Shown in pieces: positions 25,663 to 34,690 of a stretch of DNA of 36,390 nt. The position numbers and the translations under genes were made by a program. Source of the stretch: Bacteroidales bacterium UBA4363 (GTDB lineage: Bacteria; Bacteroidota; Bacteroidia; Bacteroidales; Paludibacteraceae); NCBI GenBank assembly GCA_002393965.1, contig DGSL01000012.1:1788-38177 (forward strand), given 5' to 3'. The notes under the pieces are model-generated. The model did no database searches. It had not been told where the DNA came from and saw only the letters and a list, made by a program, of their open reading frames with translations. Each line of letters begins with the position of its first letter. Within the stretch, counting starts at the first letter, position 1.

Positions 25663-28600
25663 ATGAAAAAATGTTCTCTTGCTAAACTGCTCATCATGAC
25701 GATGATGTCCTTCTTAGGACTTTCTTTTTCGTCATATGCATCTGAGCAGTTGGTCTATTCGACCGATTTTACGACATCAGAGTGGGGAACGCTCACTTCC
25801 GCTTCGGCCTCGGTGAATACGCTTGCTCTTACGTCTATCCAGAGTGATGCACTCTCTTTCAACTACGTGCAGGCAGAGTCCGACCCGAACGGATCGAATG
25901 ACAGGTTCTCTGGCTACACAGGTTACGTCCGCACGGCGAAGAAGGAGGGAGCTTACCTCGAGTTTTCCGGTATCCCTTCCCTCACCAAAGTCAATGTCGT
26001 ATTCGGTGCCACAGGTGGCAATCGCGGACTCGGCATTGCCGTGAAGGCAGAGGGTGCTGCAGTATGGGACACGATCTATTCTGAGTTCCAGCCGCAGGGT
26101 GCAACTCCCAAGGAGTTCTCTTTCGCTGAGGTGAAGAATGCGATTGTCCGTTTCTTTACGCTCAATCCTGGGCAAAACGGATATCTGCTTGATTTGAAAC
26201 TCTATGGTGATGTCGATGCTCCGGAACCTCCGCTGGTACAGTCAATCACCCCGTCCGACGGTGCTGTCATCCCTGTCAGCGGTTCATTCTCGGTTAAGTT
26301 CTCTCAGCCAGTGACAACCTATGTCGGAGGCATTACCATCGGTGCGCTTTCCCCAACTTCCGTTACGGTCAACCCGGCAGATCAGACGGCTACCGTTTCC
26401 TATGACGGTCTTTCAACCGATCTGACCTACACTCTGACGATTCCTGCCGGAGCATTCAAGAATGCAGATGGAATTGCTACTCCTGTGGTGGCTTCTGCTT
26501 CCTATACCTCCCCAGATACGAAGGTTCCGGTGCTTACACAGAACTCGGCTTCGTCAGGATTCGTAACTACTGATGGATTCATCTCGCTCGTTTACTCCGA
26601 ACCAGTGCTTGTGGCAGGTGATGCGACAATCGGATCCAAGGCCGTCACTCCAATCGTTGCAGGCTCTTCCAATATCGTCTATCTGAGTTATTCAGCTTTA
26701 CCGTATGCTCAGACACTCTCCGTCTCTTTACCGGAAGGAACCATTACCGACCTTCAGGGAAACAAGGCGGTGGCAACGTCGTTCGACGTCAATACGGAAG
26801 GTAATTTCGACAGTAAGTCCCTCCTCATTGATTTCACGCCGACCTCGTCCAACGTGACTGCATCTTCTACATCCGTTGTTTCTTCCGATCCGGATGCTCG
26901 TGTCATCACACTCTCCGGTACCAACAGCGCCTCCTCTCGTAGCAAGGGCGGATACTCCTACGCTTTCCGATGCAAGGAAATCGAGTTCCCGACTCTCCCT
27001 TCCTGCGGTGACTTCTCCATAGCAGTACAGAATGGTAGCGGATCTGCTTCGGCTTCCTATTCTGTTCAGAAGAAGGAAGGGGGCTCTTGGACTACCATCG
27101 ATAATTTCATACTTGGAGCCAACGACTACCAAGTCCTTTCTTCTGCTGCCGCTCAGACCTCCGGCGAGGTGACCCTCCGTATCGTAGGTAGTGAGGTGTT
27201 CTGGTGCTACAACATCGGTATCTCCTCTTTCCTCGACAACGATGAGGCTGCAGACGACGGACTCGCTCCGACGCTTTCTTCTTCGTCTCCGGTTGCCGAC
27301 GCAACGGGTGTTGCTGTCAACGGAAATATCATTCTTACCATGAGCAAGTCCGTCAAGGCAGGAGAGGGTACCTTCACTCTCAATGGCGTTGCTCTCTCTC
27401 CGACTATTGCAGCGTCCAAGGTGACCTTGCCGTATAAGAATCTCTCTTACTCGACGAATTACACGCTTTCCTGGACCGAAGGCGCAGTGAAGGATAAGAA
27501 AGACCGCAATATTGCAGCCGGTAGCATCTCTTTCACTACGGCTCCAAAACCGGAAGTGACGCCACAACTCTTCGATTTCGTCGTAGCGAAGGATGGTAGT
27601 GGAAACGGTACGACTATTCAGTCTGCCTTCGACGCTGTGCCGGCCAATAACGAGTCCAAGTTCCTTATCTTCGTCAAGGATGGTTACTATGACTTCGATG
27701 TGGACGGATATGCTTCTCTGGCACAGGGAAAGAACAATGTCTCCCTCATCGGACAGAGCGTGGATGGTGTGATCCTCGAGGGTTCGCATAAGAGCCAGAC
27801 TGGTAGCACAGGCCTCCACGACTATGGTACGTCCAACTGCCAGACACTCGAGATCCTTGCCGATAATTTCTACATGGAGAATGTCACCATCAAGAATGTG
27901 AAGTACGTTGATCTTGCAACTCTGGGTGTCGCTCTGAAAGTCTATGGTGACAAGTGCGCATTCAAGAACGTCCGTCTGCTCGGCTACCAGGATACACATT
28001 ACACATCGAATGTCGGGTCTGACCGCCAGTACTATCTCAACTGCGAGATTCATGGAACCGTCGATTTTATCTTCGGTGACGGTGCATGCTATTTCGAAAA
28101 CAATACGCTTTATCTTGAAAACCGTTCCGACGGTGATGTCATCACAGCTCCATCCACTACCGGTGAGAAGGGCTATGTATTCAGCAACTGTACTATTACC
28201 GGTGCCAGTGGACAGAATGGCAAGTACAACCTCGGACGACCTTGGAAGAATGCTCCGCAGTCCATCTGGCTCGGAACGACCATGGACGTTCTCGCAAGCG
28301 CAGGAGCATGGGGCGATGCCATGAATGCCAACCCGAATAAGTTTGCCGAATACAACACTGTGAATGCGCAGGGCGATCCGGTTGATCTCACCAACCGCCG
28401 CGCTTACTGGCCTGTTAATACAGAAAAGGGACTTGACGAGGTAACCATCAATCCGGTTCTCTCCGATGCCGAGGCTCTGAGTTATACCCGTGAGAGTGTG
28501 CTGGGTGGTGCCGATGATTGGAATGCCATTACCAAGACACTCACCACTCCGGCTCCGGCCAACGTTACCCTGACTGGACAGACTCTCACATGGGACAATG

Positions 28601-29019
28601 TGGATGGCGCTATCTGCTATGTTATCCTCGAGGATGGGGTCGTTAAGGGATTCACAACCACTCCTTCCTATGAGTATGAATCCGTACCGGCTTCCTATGG
28701 TGTCATCGCAGTCGCAGAGTTTGGTGCTCTTTCTGAGGTAGGAGGTACGTCTCCAGTCTCAACGGATGACGAGCAGATTACATCTGATGCGTCGTCTTCC
28801 CGATTGCTCGTTTTTAACGACATCGATGCTACTCTTCAGTTCGCCGTACGCGACGTGCAGGAGATAGAAGTGTTTTCCTCCAATGGTTTTCGTTTGGCTT
28901 CCCTCCATGTCGGCGGAGCCGAGACCGTCGATGCTTCGTTCATTCCGTCCGGAGTATGGATTGTCCGTGGCAAGGATGCCGCAGGAAAAACCTATGGCCA
29001 GATGATTGTCAAGAGGTAA
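25663..29019 (+). CDS. Secreted pectinesterase-like protein with Ig-like domains and T9SS-type tail
   Basis: An 1118-residue exported protein (signal peptide MKKCSLAKLL..., cleavage near SYASE). An N-terminal beta-rich domain is followed by Ig-like (Big_5-type) domains at ~187-285, ~286-382 and ~533-628, and a CE8 pectinesterase beta-helix at ~638-950. Pectinesterases remove methyl esters from homogalacturonan. Asp777 (GYQDT), Asp801 (GTVDFIFG) and Arg859 (LGRPW) match the catalytic residues, as does Gln776; the usual oxyanion Gln (Gln113 in the carrot enzyme) is Leu754 here. The end (VFSSNGF, IPSGVWIVRGKDAAGK, then KR) resembles a type IX secretion signal. No other pectin genes lie nearby. 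Confidence 0.85.
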   Translation: MKKCSLAKLLIMTMMSFLGLSFSSYASEQLVYSTDFTTSEWGTLTSASASVNTLALTSIQSDALSFNYVQAESDPNGSNDRFSGYTGYVRTAKKEGAYLEFSGIPSLTKVNVVFGATGGNRGLGIAVKAEGAAVWDTIYSEFQPQGATPKEFSFAEVKNAIVRFFTLNPGQNGYLLDLKLYGDVDAPEPPLVQSITPSDGAVIPVSGSFSVKFSQPVTTYVGGITIGALSPTSVTVNPADQTATVSYDGLSTDLTYTLTIPAGAFKNADGIATPVVASASYTSPDTKVPVLTQNSASSGFVTTDGFISLVYSEPVLVAGDATIGSKAVTPIVAGSSNIVYLSYSALPYAQTLSVSLPEGTITDLQGNKAVATSFDVNTEGNFDSKSLLIDFTPTSSNVTASSTSVVSSDPDARVITLSGTNSASSRSKGGYSYAFRCKEIEFPTLPSCGDFSIAVQNGSGSASASYSVQKKEGGSWTTIDNFILGANDYQVLSSAAAQTSGEVTLRIVGSEVFWCYNIGISSFLDNDEAADDGLAPTLSSSSPVADATGVAVNGNIILTMSKSVKAGEGTFTLNGVALSPTIAASKVTLPYKNLSYSTNYTLSWTEGAVKDKKDRNIAAGSISFTTAPKPEVTPQLFDFVVAKDGSGNGTTIQSAFDAVPANNESKFLIFVKDGYYDFDVDGYASLAQGKNNVSLIGQSVDGVILEGSHKSQTGSTGLHDYGTSNCQTLEILADNFYMENVTIKNVKYVDLATLGVALKVYGDKCAFKNVRLLGYQDTHYTSNVGSDRQYYLNCEIHGTVDFIFGDGACYFENNTLYLENRSDGDVITAPSTTGEKGYVFSNCTITGASGQNGKYNLGRPWKNAPQSIWLGTTMDVLASAGAWGDAMNANPNKFAEYNTVNAQGDPVDLTNRRAYWPVNTEKGLDEVTINPVLSDAEALSYTRESVLGGADDWNAITKTLTTPAPANVTLTGQTLTWDNVDGAICYVILEDGVVKGFTTTPSYEYESVPASYGVIAVAEFGALSEVGGTSPVSTDDEQITSDASSSRLLVFNDIDATLQFAVRDVQEIEVFSSNGFRLASLHVGGAETVDASFIPSGVWIVRGKDAAGKTYGQMIVKR

Positions 29020-29082
29020 TGACTGCGACTCTATAAGTACGATGATGGAGCGTACACGACGTTCCTCTCATAAAATATAATC

Positions 29083-29127
29083 AGCAACCGCTGTCCCCAA
29101 AGGTTAGGACAGCGGTTGCTTTTTTTA
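29083..29127 (+). terminator. Strong intrinsic terminator after the pectinesterase-like gene
   Basis: A perfect 14-bp stem (29083-29096 with 29107-29120), a 10-base loop and a T run. It separates the pectinesterase-like gene from mntP. Confidence 0.93.
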
Positions 29128-29197
29128 GTGATGTTAGGAGGGTGCTCGCTGGGGTGATGGTTGGGTATCGTTGAATGATGCAAACGGAAATAATGTG

Positions 29198-29415
29198 TAC
29201 CTTTGTGCACGGGAAAGACAATCCACCTTTGCATCCGCTGATGCATGTCTATCCTCAGCCAAACAAGATTTTTGGAGATCAGGCACAGAGACTTCTTCTC
29301 CGTCGAAGGTGGACGGACGTATTTCTTGCCATGGTAACTAATACTTACGATCAAAGAGACTAAAAAAAGTCTATTGAATAATGAACGCACCGACCTTCGG
29401 TTGAACAGCTAACCC
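29198..29415 (+). promoter_or_regulatory. mntP promoter and possible structured 5' leader
   Basis: TACCTTTG at 29198-29205 is a full -7 match. A transcript from it would carry about 200 bases of leader before mntP. Inside, TCCACCTT (29222-29229) pairs with AAGGTGGA (29306-29313) and encloses small hairpins at 29231-29244, 29259-29275 and 29288-29300; two more hairpins lie at 29357-29372 and 29389-29401, just before the start codon. This is a multibranch shape like a sensor RNA. I could not fit it to the yybP-ykoY manganese riboswitch consensus. An alternative promoter (TTTG 29202-29205, 18-base spacer, CACCTTTG 29224-29231) would remove most of the first stem. Confidence 0.35.
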
Positions 29416-29994
29416 ATGCAGACAGTTTCCTTTCTAACCTCATTCTTGCTTGCTGTCGGACTGGCGATGGACTGTTTTGTCGTATCGATCGTGACCGGTG
29501 CCGTGACGCGATGCTTACGGTGGAGACTGTTTCTGTCGATGGCTGTCCTCTTCGGACTGTTCCAGGCTTTGATGCCCTTGTTGACCGTCTTGTTGGGTTC
29601 CTTGGCTCGCACTTGGATTTTGACGTATCAGCATTGGCTCGCTTTGGGGGTGTTGCTATTTCTCGGATTCAGGATGATAAGAAACGGAATGAAACCAGAC
29701 GGAAACGATGAACGACACATCAATAAGGCAGTAAACAGTTCGATAGGGACCGTCCTGCTGTTAGCCTTGGCTACTTCCATTGACGCATTCTCTGCCGGTC
29801 TGTTGTTTTTAGGGACTCCGCTTCCGGACCTTGGAGGTTTACTTCTCGTGATAGGGGCTGTCTCCTTCGCCTTTTCCATGATTGGAAGCCTGATGGGCGT
29901 TCGTTTCGGCAATCTCTGTCGTCGATTCCGTCCGGAAGTCATCGGAGGCGTGATTCTGATCGGTATTGGAATCAAGATATTCTGTGAACATTAA
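29416..29994 (+). CDS. mntP: Manganese efflux pump MntP family protein
   Basis: A 192-residue membrane protein with six hydrophobic helices. It exports Mn(II) in studied bacteria and protects against manganese overload. Acidic residues in the conserved repeats are present: Asp19 in GLAMDCFVVSI and Asp123 in ATSIDAFSAGL, at the places known to matter in E. coli MntP. It begins after the unusually long non-coding leader and is followed after 35 bases by the ubiE-type gene in the same direction. The function is assigned by family; the substrate was not tested. Confidence 0.9.
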   Translation: MQTVSFLTSFLLAVGLAMDCFVVSIVTGAVTRCLRWRLFLSMAVLFGLFQALMPLLTVLLGSLARTWILTYQHWLALGVLLFLGFRMIRNGMKPDGNDERHINKAVNSSIGTVLLLALATSIDAFSAGLLFLGTPLPDLGGLLLVIGAVSFAFSMIGSLMGVRFGNLCRRFRPEVIGGVILIGIGIKIFCEH

Positions 29995-30029
29995 TTCTCA
30001 CAAGCAGAAGGAGTAAAAAAGACCATACA

Positions 30030-30818
30030 ATGAATAAATCTACTTCAGATCATCCGGTTTCGTACGACTGCGAGAAGGTGATGCCCGACGCGGCGTCCGA
30101 CGCACCGAAACAGCAACAGGTGGAACGGATGTTTGACGATATATCGGATTCCTACGACTCTCTCAATCGTATGATGACGGCAGGCTTAGACCTGCGCTGG
30201 CGCCGTAAGGCGCTCTCTTTCCTGCGTCCCTTTAAGCCGAAACACATCCTTGATGAAGCGACCGGAACAGGCGACTTCGCCTTGATGGCATGCCGAATCT
30301 TCCCCGATGCCTCCGTCGTTGGCATGGATATCAGTGAAGGGATGATGCGCGTCGGACGTGAAAAGGCAAAACGCATGGGCCTTACTTCCCGTATGACGTT
30401 CAGACGGGCTGATTCCATGGCTCTCGACATACCGGATGCCTCGTTCGATGCCGTTACGATTGCTTTTGGCGTACGCAATTTTGCTCATTTGGAGCAGGGA
30501 ATCGCCGAGACATCCCGCGTCCTTACTGCCGACGGTCACCTTCTCATTCTCGAGATGTCTCGTCCTTATGTGCTTTTCCGACCTTTCTACTGGATCTATA
30601 CGAAGGGGATCATACCGCTTATGGGACGTCTGTTCTCCAAGGAGAGTGCATACCGCTATCTGCCTTCCTCCATCGAGGCGTTCCCTCACGGACGCCCGAT
30701 GGTCGATCTGTTAAGGAGATGCGGATTTGAGTCTGTCATCGTCCAACGTTACACGTTCGGTGTCTGTACCTTGTATTTTGCTTCGAAAAGCAGCACCAAA
30801 AGTGAGAAAAATGTATGA
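30030..30818 (+). CDS. ubiE: Demethylmenaquinone methyltransferase (UbiE/MenG)
   Basis: A 262-residue SAM-dependent methyltransferase that performs the last step of menaquinone synthesis. The SAM motif appears as DEATGTGDFAL (family usually DVAGGTGD), followed by VVGMDISEGMMRVGREK and FDAVTIAFGVRNFAHLEQ, the diagnostic UbiE motif. PSSIEAFPHGRPMVDLLRRCGF is the typical C-terminal segment. In an anaerobic Bacteroidales the product is menaquinone rather than ubiquinone. Its stop overlaps the mutS2 start by four bases (ATGA), so the two are translationally coupled. Confidence 0.92.
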   Translation: MNKSTSDHPVSYDCEKVMPDAASDAPKQQQVERMFDDISDSYDSLNRMMTAGLDLRWRRKALSFLRPFKPKHILDEATGTGDFALMACRIFPDASVVGMDISEGMMRVGREKAKRMGLTSRMTFRRADSMALDIPDASFDAVTIAFGVRNFAHLEQGIAETSRVLTADGHLLILEMSRPYVLFRPFYWIYTKGIIPLMGRLFSKESAYRYLPSSIEAFPHGRPMVDLLRRCGFESVIVQRYTFGVCTLYFASKSSTKSEKNV

Positions 30819-33322
30819 TTAGCGATAGTGATTTAATACGTCAGGAAGAAGGTCAGGTGTCGGCGGGAAATGCCACCGAACATATATTGGGTCTGGATAG
30901 GATTCTGGATTCGATAGGACGCTTGTGCGTCTCTCCGATGGGGCAGGAGCAGATTGCGGCATTGAGTTTCTCTCCCGATTACGAGACGATACAAGAGAGT
31001 CTGGACGCTCTCTCTGAGATGATGTCACTGCTGTCCGATTCCGACAATCCATTTCCTTTCGGTGACGTGGTCGATCTGAGAGAACCGCTCGGTCGTATCC
31101 GTGTGCGGGGTATGTGGCTGGAGGTGACGGAGTTGGTCGGACTGCGTCGCTCACTACAGACGCTCACAACCGTCCTTTCCTATTTGACCTCCCTGCCCGA
31201 AGGGGCAACCCCTACTCTGCGGCGCAGGGCAACGGACATCACCGTTGCTCCGGAGATTCTCCGACGGATCAATGCGCTGGTATCCGATTTCGGCACGATG
31301 CGCGACGATGCCTCTACCGAGCTTTCCCGTATCCGTTCCGAACAGGTGGCCCTGCAGGCGCGCTTGACACGTTTGCTGGACAGTGTTCTGCGACGAGCCC
31401 AGGCCGATGGTATTGTACCGCCTGATTCCCAGCCTACCTTACGGGAAGGACGACTCGTTTTGCCTGTCATACCTGCCATGCGACGACGCATGCCGGGTAT
31501 CGTCCACGATGAGTCCCGCGCAGGGCGTACGCTTTTCGTTGAACCGCAGGAGGTAGTGGAAAACAATAACCGCATGCGACAGCTTGCCTCGGAAGAACAA
31601 CGCGAGATCATACGCATCCTCGTTGAGTTTACGGAATTCCTGCGTCCCTATCTCCATTTGCTCTCCGTCGCTTTTGACTTCCTCGCCTACATGGACTCAG
31701 TCCGGGCCAAGGCCCTCTGGGCTCATCAGCACGATGCCGTAGTTCCCTTGCTGCATAAGACGTGTGACTTCCGGCTTATCAAGGCACGCCATCCGTTACT
31801 CCAACAGGCATTGCAGCGACAGGGCAGGGAGGTTGTTCCTTTGGACATTTCCTTGAACAATACTCACCGTATCATGCTCGTTTCCGGTCCGAATGCAGGT
31901 GGAAAATCGGTTGTGCTCAAGACGGTCGGTCTCCTGCAACTGATGGTGCAATGCGGATTGGCCGTCACCCTCTCTCCCGATAGCGAAATGGGTGTTTTTT
32001 CCAATCTGATGATTGATATCGGTGACTCGCAGAGCATTGAGGACTCCCTTTCAACCTATTCCTCTCACTTGCTTAATATGAAACGCATGTTGCGCGAGGG
32101 ACGGGAGTCATCCCTGGTTCTTATTGATGAGATGGGCAGTGGAACCGAGCCGCAGATCGGAGGTGCTATTGCCGAGGCAATCCTCGACCAGTTGTGTCGT
32201 CAGAAAGTATTCGGTATCGTTACCACCCATTACGCCAATCTTAAGCATTATGCCACCGATGCCGAGGGAATCGTCAATGCCGCCATGCTCTACGACCGTG
32301 GCGCACTGCGTCCTCTCTTCCAACTGCAGGTCGGACAACCCGGTTCCTCCTTTGCCCTGGAGATAGCCCGTAAGACGGGTCTGCCAGACGAGGTCATCTC
32401 CTACGCAACCCAGCGGGCAGGAGAGGAGAATGTGAACTACGACCGACATGTACAGGAGGCATCGCGCGACAAACGGTATTGGGCTAACAAACGACAGCAG
32501 ATACGGCTTCGTGACAAGCACATGGCTTCTGTTGAACAGCAATTGATGGACGAACTCTCTGCTGTCAGCAATCAGCGCAAGGAGATTCTTCGAAAGGCGA
32601 AGCAAGAGGCTATGGAGATTCTTTCCTCTGCCAACGCTCGCATCGAGAAGGCGGTACGCGAGATACGGGAGAGTGCAGCCGAAAAGGAAAGGACCCGTCA
32701 GGCACGACGCTCGGTCGATGAGCTTAAACATCGGATACAGCACGATTCCAACGACACTCCCGTCGAACGGCGTCTGCGGCAGTTAAAGAAACAACAACGT
32801 CCTGCTCAGCAACCGGAATCCACACCACGCTCAGATGCCCCGGTTTCCGTCGGCGACTACGTCTCACTGCGGTCGGATGATGCGGTACAGAGTTCGAACG
32901 TCGGAACGGTTATCGAACTGAAGGGAACCAAAGCCGTGGTGGCGTTTGGAGACCTGCGCTCAGTGGTCGCTCTGACGAAACTTCAGCGCGTCAGCAATAC
33001 ACAGGCGCGCAAGATAGCGCGTCATAAGCCTCCGATAGGAGCCACACCCGCCGATGCGATTCGCGAGCGCAAACTGCACTTCTCTTCCCAACTCGATATC
33101 CGTGGCTATCATGCCGATGAGGCTCTTCCAGTACTCACGATGTTCCTGGACGATGCCGTGATGGTTGGGGCAGGAAAGGTGCGCATCCTCCACGGGACAG
33201 GAACCGGCGCTTTACGCGAACTGGTGCGACAGTACCTCTCTTCTGCTCACGGCATAGCCGATTATTATGATGAGGATGTCCGACTCGGCGGAAATGGCAT
33301 AACAGTTGTAGAACTTCAATAA
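30815..33322 (+). CDS. mutS2: Endonuclease MutS2
   Basis: An 835-residue MutS2. Unlike MutS it has no mismatch-recognition domain; it restrains homologous recombination and, in some bacteria, rescues collided ribosomes. The ATPase core has Walker A GPNAGGKS (358-365) and Walker B LVLIDEMGSGTEP; a long coiled region follows (residues ~530-660, Lys/Glu/Arg-rich). The C-terminal Smr nuclease domain begins at LDIRG (760-764) and has HGTGTGALR. The start is the ATG at 30815, overlapping ubiE. The downstream T9SS plug gene begins 21 bases after the stop. All key motifs are intact. Confidence 0.95.
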   Translation: MISDSDLIRQEEGQVSAGNATEHILGLDRILDSIGRLCVSPMGQEQIAALSFSPDYETIQESLDALSEMMSLLSDSDNPFPFGDVVDLREPLGRIRVRGMWLEVTELVGLRRSLQTLTTVLSYLTSLPEGATPTLRRRATDITVAPEILRRINALVSDFGTMRDDASTELSRIRSEQVALQARLTRLLDSVLRRAQADGIVPPDSQPTLREGRLVLPVIPAMRRRMPGIVHDESRAGRTLFVEPQEVVENNNRMRQLASEEQREIIRILVEFTEFLRPYLHLLSVAFDFLAYMDSVRAKALWAHQHDAVVPLLHKTCDFRLIKARHPLLQQALQRQGREVVPLDISLNNTHRIMLVSGPNAGGKSVVLKTVGLLQLMVQCGLAVTLSPDSEMGVFSNLMIDIGDSQSIEDSLSTYSSHLLNMKRMLREGRESSLVLIDEMGSGTEPQIGGAIAEAILDQLCRQKVFGIVTTHYANLKHYATDAEGIVNAAMLYDRGALRPLFQLQVGQPGSSFALEIARKTGLPDEVISYATQRAGEENVNYDRHVQEASRDKRYWANKRQQIRLRDKHMASVEQQLMDELSAVSNQRKEILRKAKQEAMEILSSANARIEKAVREIRESAAEKERTRQARRSVDELKHRIQHDSNDTPVERRLRQLKKQQRPAQQPESTPRSDAPVSVGDYVSLRSDDAVQSSNVGTVIELKGTKAVVAFGDLRSVVALTKLQRVSNTQARKIARHKPPIGATPADAIRERKLHFSSQLDIRGYHADEALPVLTMFLDDAVMVGAGKVRILHGTGTGALRELVRQYLSSAHGIADYYDEDVRLGGNGITVVELQ

Positions 33323-33343
33323 ACAAACTCAGATTCCGAACCC

Positions 33344-34657
33344 ATGCGGCTACTTTTGACTCTTTCTTTGTTCCTCACTCTGCCTTCGGTGCTGCTGGCT
33401 GTCTCCCCTTTGTCTCAACCGATGAGGACAACCCCTCTTTCCCCTTCGATTCATACGATACGTACCTCCCTCTCTCTTGATGATGACCCAAACGGCAAAA
33501 GGCACGACCTGCCCGTACTCCGGCTTGGGTCCGACGACCGTCTGACTGTTTCCTTCGACCATCTCGATGCTACACTGGATAATCTCTATTATACCGTCGT
33601 GCGATGCGACGCCGATTGGCGTCCTTCTTCACTGTCGTTCAGCGAATGGGGCGAAGGGTACTATTCCAATCCTGTGGAATATGCCGACGTATCCGTCAAT
33701 ACCCTCCAGTCTTACGTGCATTATGCCACCTCCTTCCCCAATGATGACCTGCGATTCCGCCTCTCGGGCAACTATGCCGTGTTCTTTCACCCGTTCGATG
33801 CTCCAGACATGCCGCTTGCATGTGTGTGCTTCTGTGTCACCGAACAGGCAGCTTCCGTATCCGGTTCCGTTACGGCAGATACCCACCGTGAAATCAAGGG
33901 AGCGTGGCAGGAACTCTCTTTCGACGTGTCCGTCCCATCGCTTTCCATCCAGAATCCTGATAATGAACTGAAGGTGTTCGTACAACAGAACGACCGCCCC
34001 GACACCCGGGTCCAACTCCGTCCGACGTTCATTGAAGGTCCCTCACGCTACCGCTACTTCAATACCGACTCTCTGCTCTTCGAAGGCGGACGTGAATACC
34101 GTTATATCGACATCTCTTCCCCTTATTCGTTCAGCGGCGAGGTGGAACGTGTCATCCGTGGAGGCGGTGCGGCCAGTCCCGATTCTGTCCATACCGTCGT
34201 CGTACTCCCATCCACACCGTCCCCACGTGCTCCTTATCTGTGGCAATACGACCTCAACGGACGATTCATTGTCAATGTCCAGGAATACGACAATGACGAC
34301 CTTACCGCCGATTACTGTCGTGTCCGCTTCATGCTCAGGACACCGTCTCCCTTCTTCGACGGACGTGTCTATCTGCTCGGCGGATGGAACAACAATCGCC
34401 TCGACGAACGCTCACGCATGATTTACAATGTGAAACACGAAGCCTACGTTGCCGATATCCTGCTCAAGCAGGGAGGCTACAATTTCCTCTATGCCCTTCT
34501 TCCTCAAGGCTCTTCACGTGCCTCGTTCCGCCGGACCGAAGGCTCACATTGGCAGACCGAAAACCAATACGATGTCTATGTCTATTACCGAGCTTTCGGT
34601 GATCGCTCGGACCGGCTGCTTACCGTACGGACCTTTTCTTCCTCATTCGATAAATAA
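33344..34657 (+). CDS. Type IX secretion system plug protein (DUF5103 family)
   Basis: A 437-residue exported protein with a signal peptide (MRLLLTLSLFLTLPSVLLA). The pattern is that of DUF5103: an early LDDDPNGKRHDLPVLRLGSDDRLTVSFDHL, YYTVVRCDADWRPSSLS, FIEGPSRYRYFNTDSLLFEGGREYR and a late YDVYVYYRAFGDRSDR. In F. johnsoniae a member plugs the periplasmic end of the SprA translocon between secretion events. Its presence implies a T9SS elsewhere in the genome, consistent with the tail of the pectinesterase-like protein. It lies 21 bases after mutS2, so it may share a transcript, though the functions are unrelated. Confidence 0.85.
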   Translation: MRLLLTLSLFLTLPSVLLAVSPLSQPMRTTPLSPSIHTIRTSLSLDDDPNGKRHDLPVLRLGSDDRLTVSFDHLDATLDNLYYTVVRCDADWRPSSLSFSEWGEGYYSNPVEYADVSVNTLQSYVHYATSFPNDDLRFRLSGNYAVFFHPFDAPDMPLACVCFCVTEQAASVSGSVTADTHREIKGAWQELSFDVSVPSLSIQNPDNELKVFVQQNDRPDTRVQLRPTFIEGPSRYRYFNTDSLLFEGGREYRYIDISSPYSFSGEVERVIRGGGAASPDSVHTVVVLPSTPSPRAPYLWQYDLNGRFIVNVQEYDNDDLTADYCRVRFMLRTPSPFFDGRVYLLGGWNNNRLDERSRMIYNVKHEAYVADILLKQGGYNFLYALLPQGSSRASFRRTEGSHWQTENQYDVYVYYRAFGDRSDRLLTVRTFSSSFDK

Positions 34658-34690
34658 CAACGTTAATCAGATATTACTTAAACAGAGACC

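Noticed and set aside
26728..28053. 441-codon minus-strand ORF
   Set aside because: It lies wholly inside the pectinesterase-like gene, is rich in Arg, Val and Ser as expected of an antisense shadow, and has no domain signature.
29175..29363. 62-codon ORF in the mntP leader
   Set aside because: No family resemblance and no ribosome site. The DNA is better explained as leader, although a regulatory leader peptide cannot be excluded.
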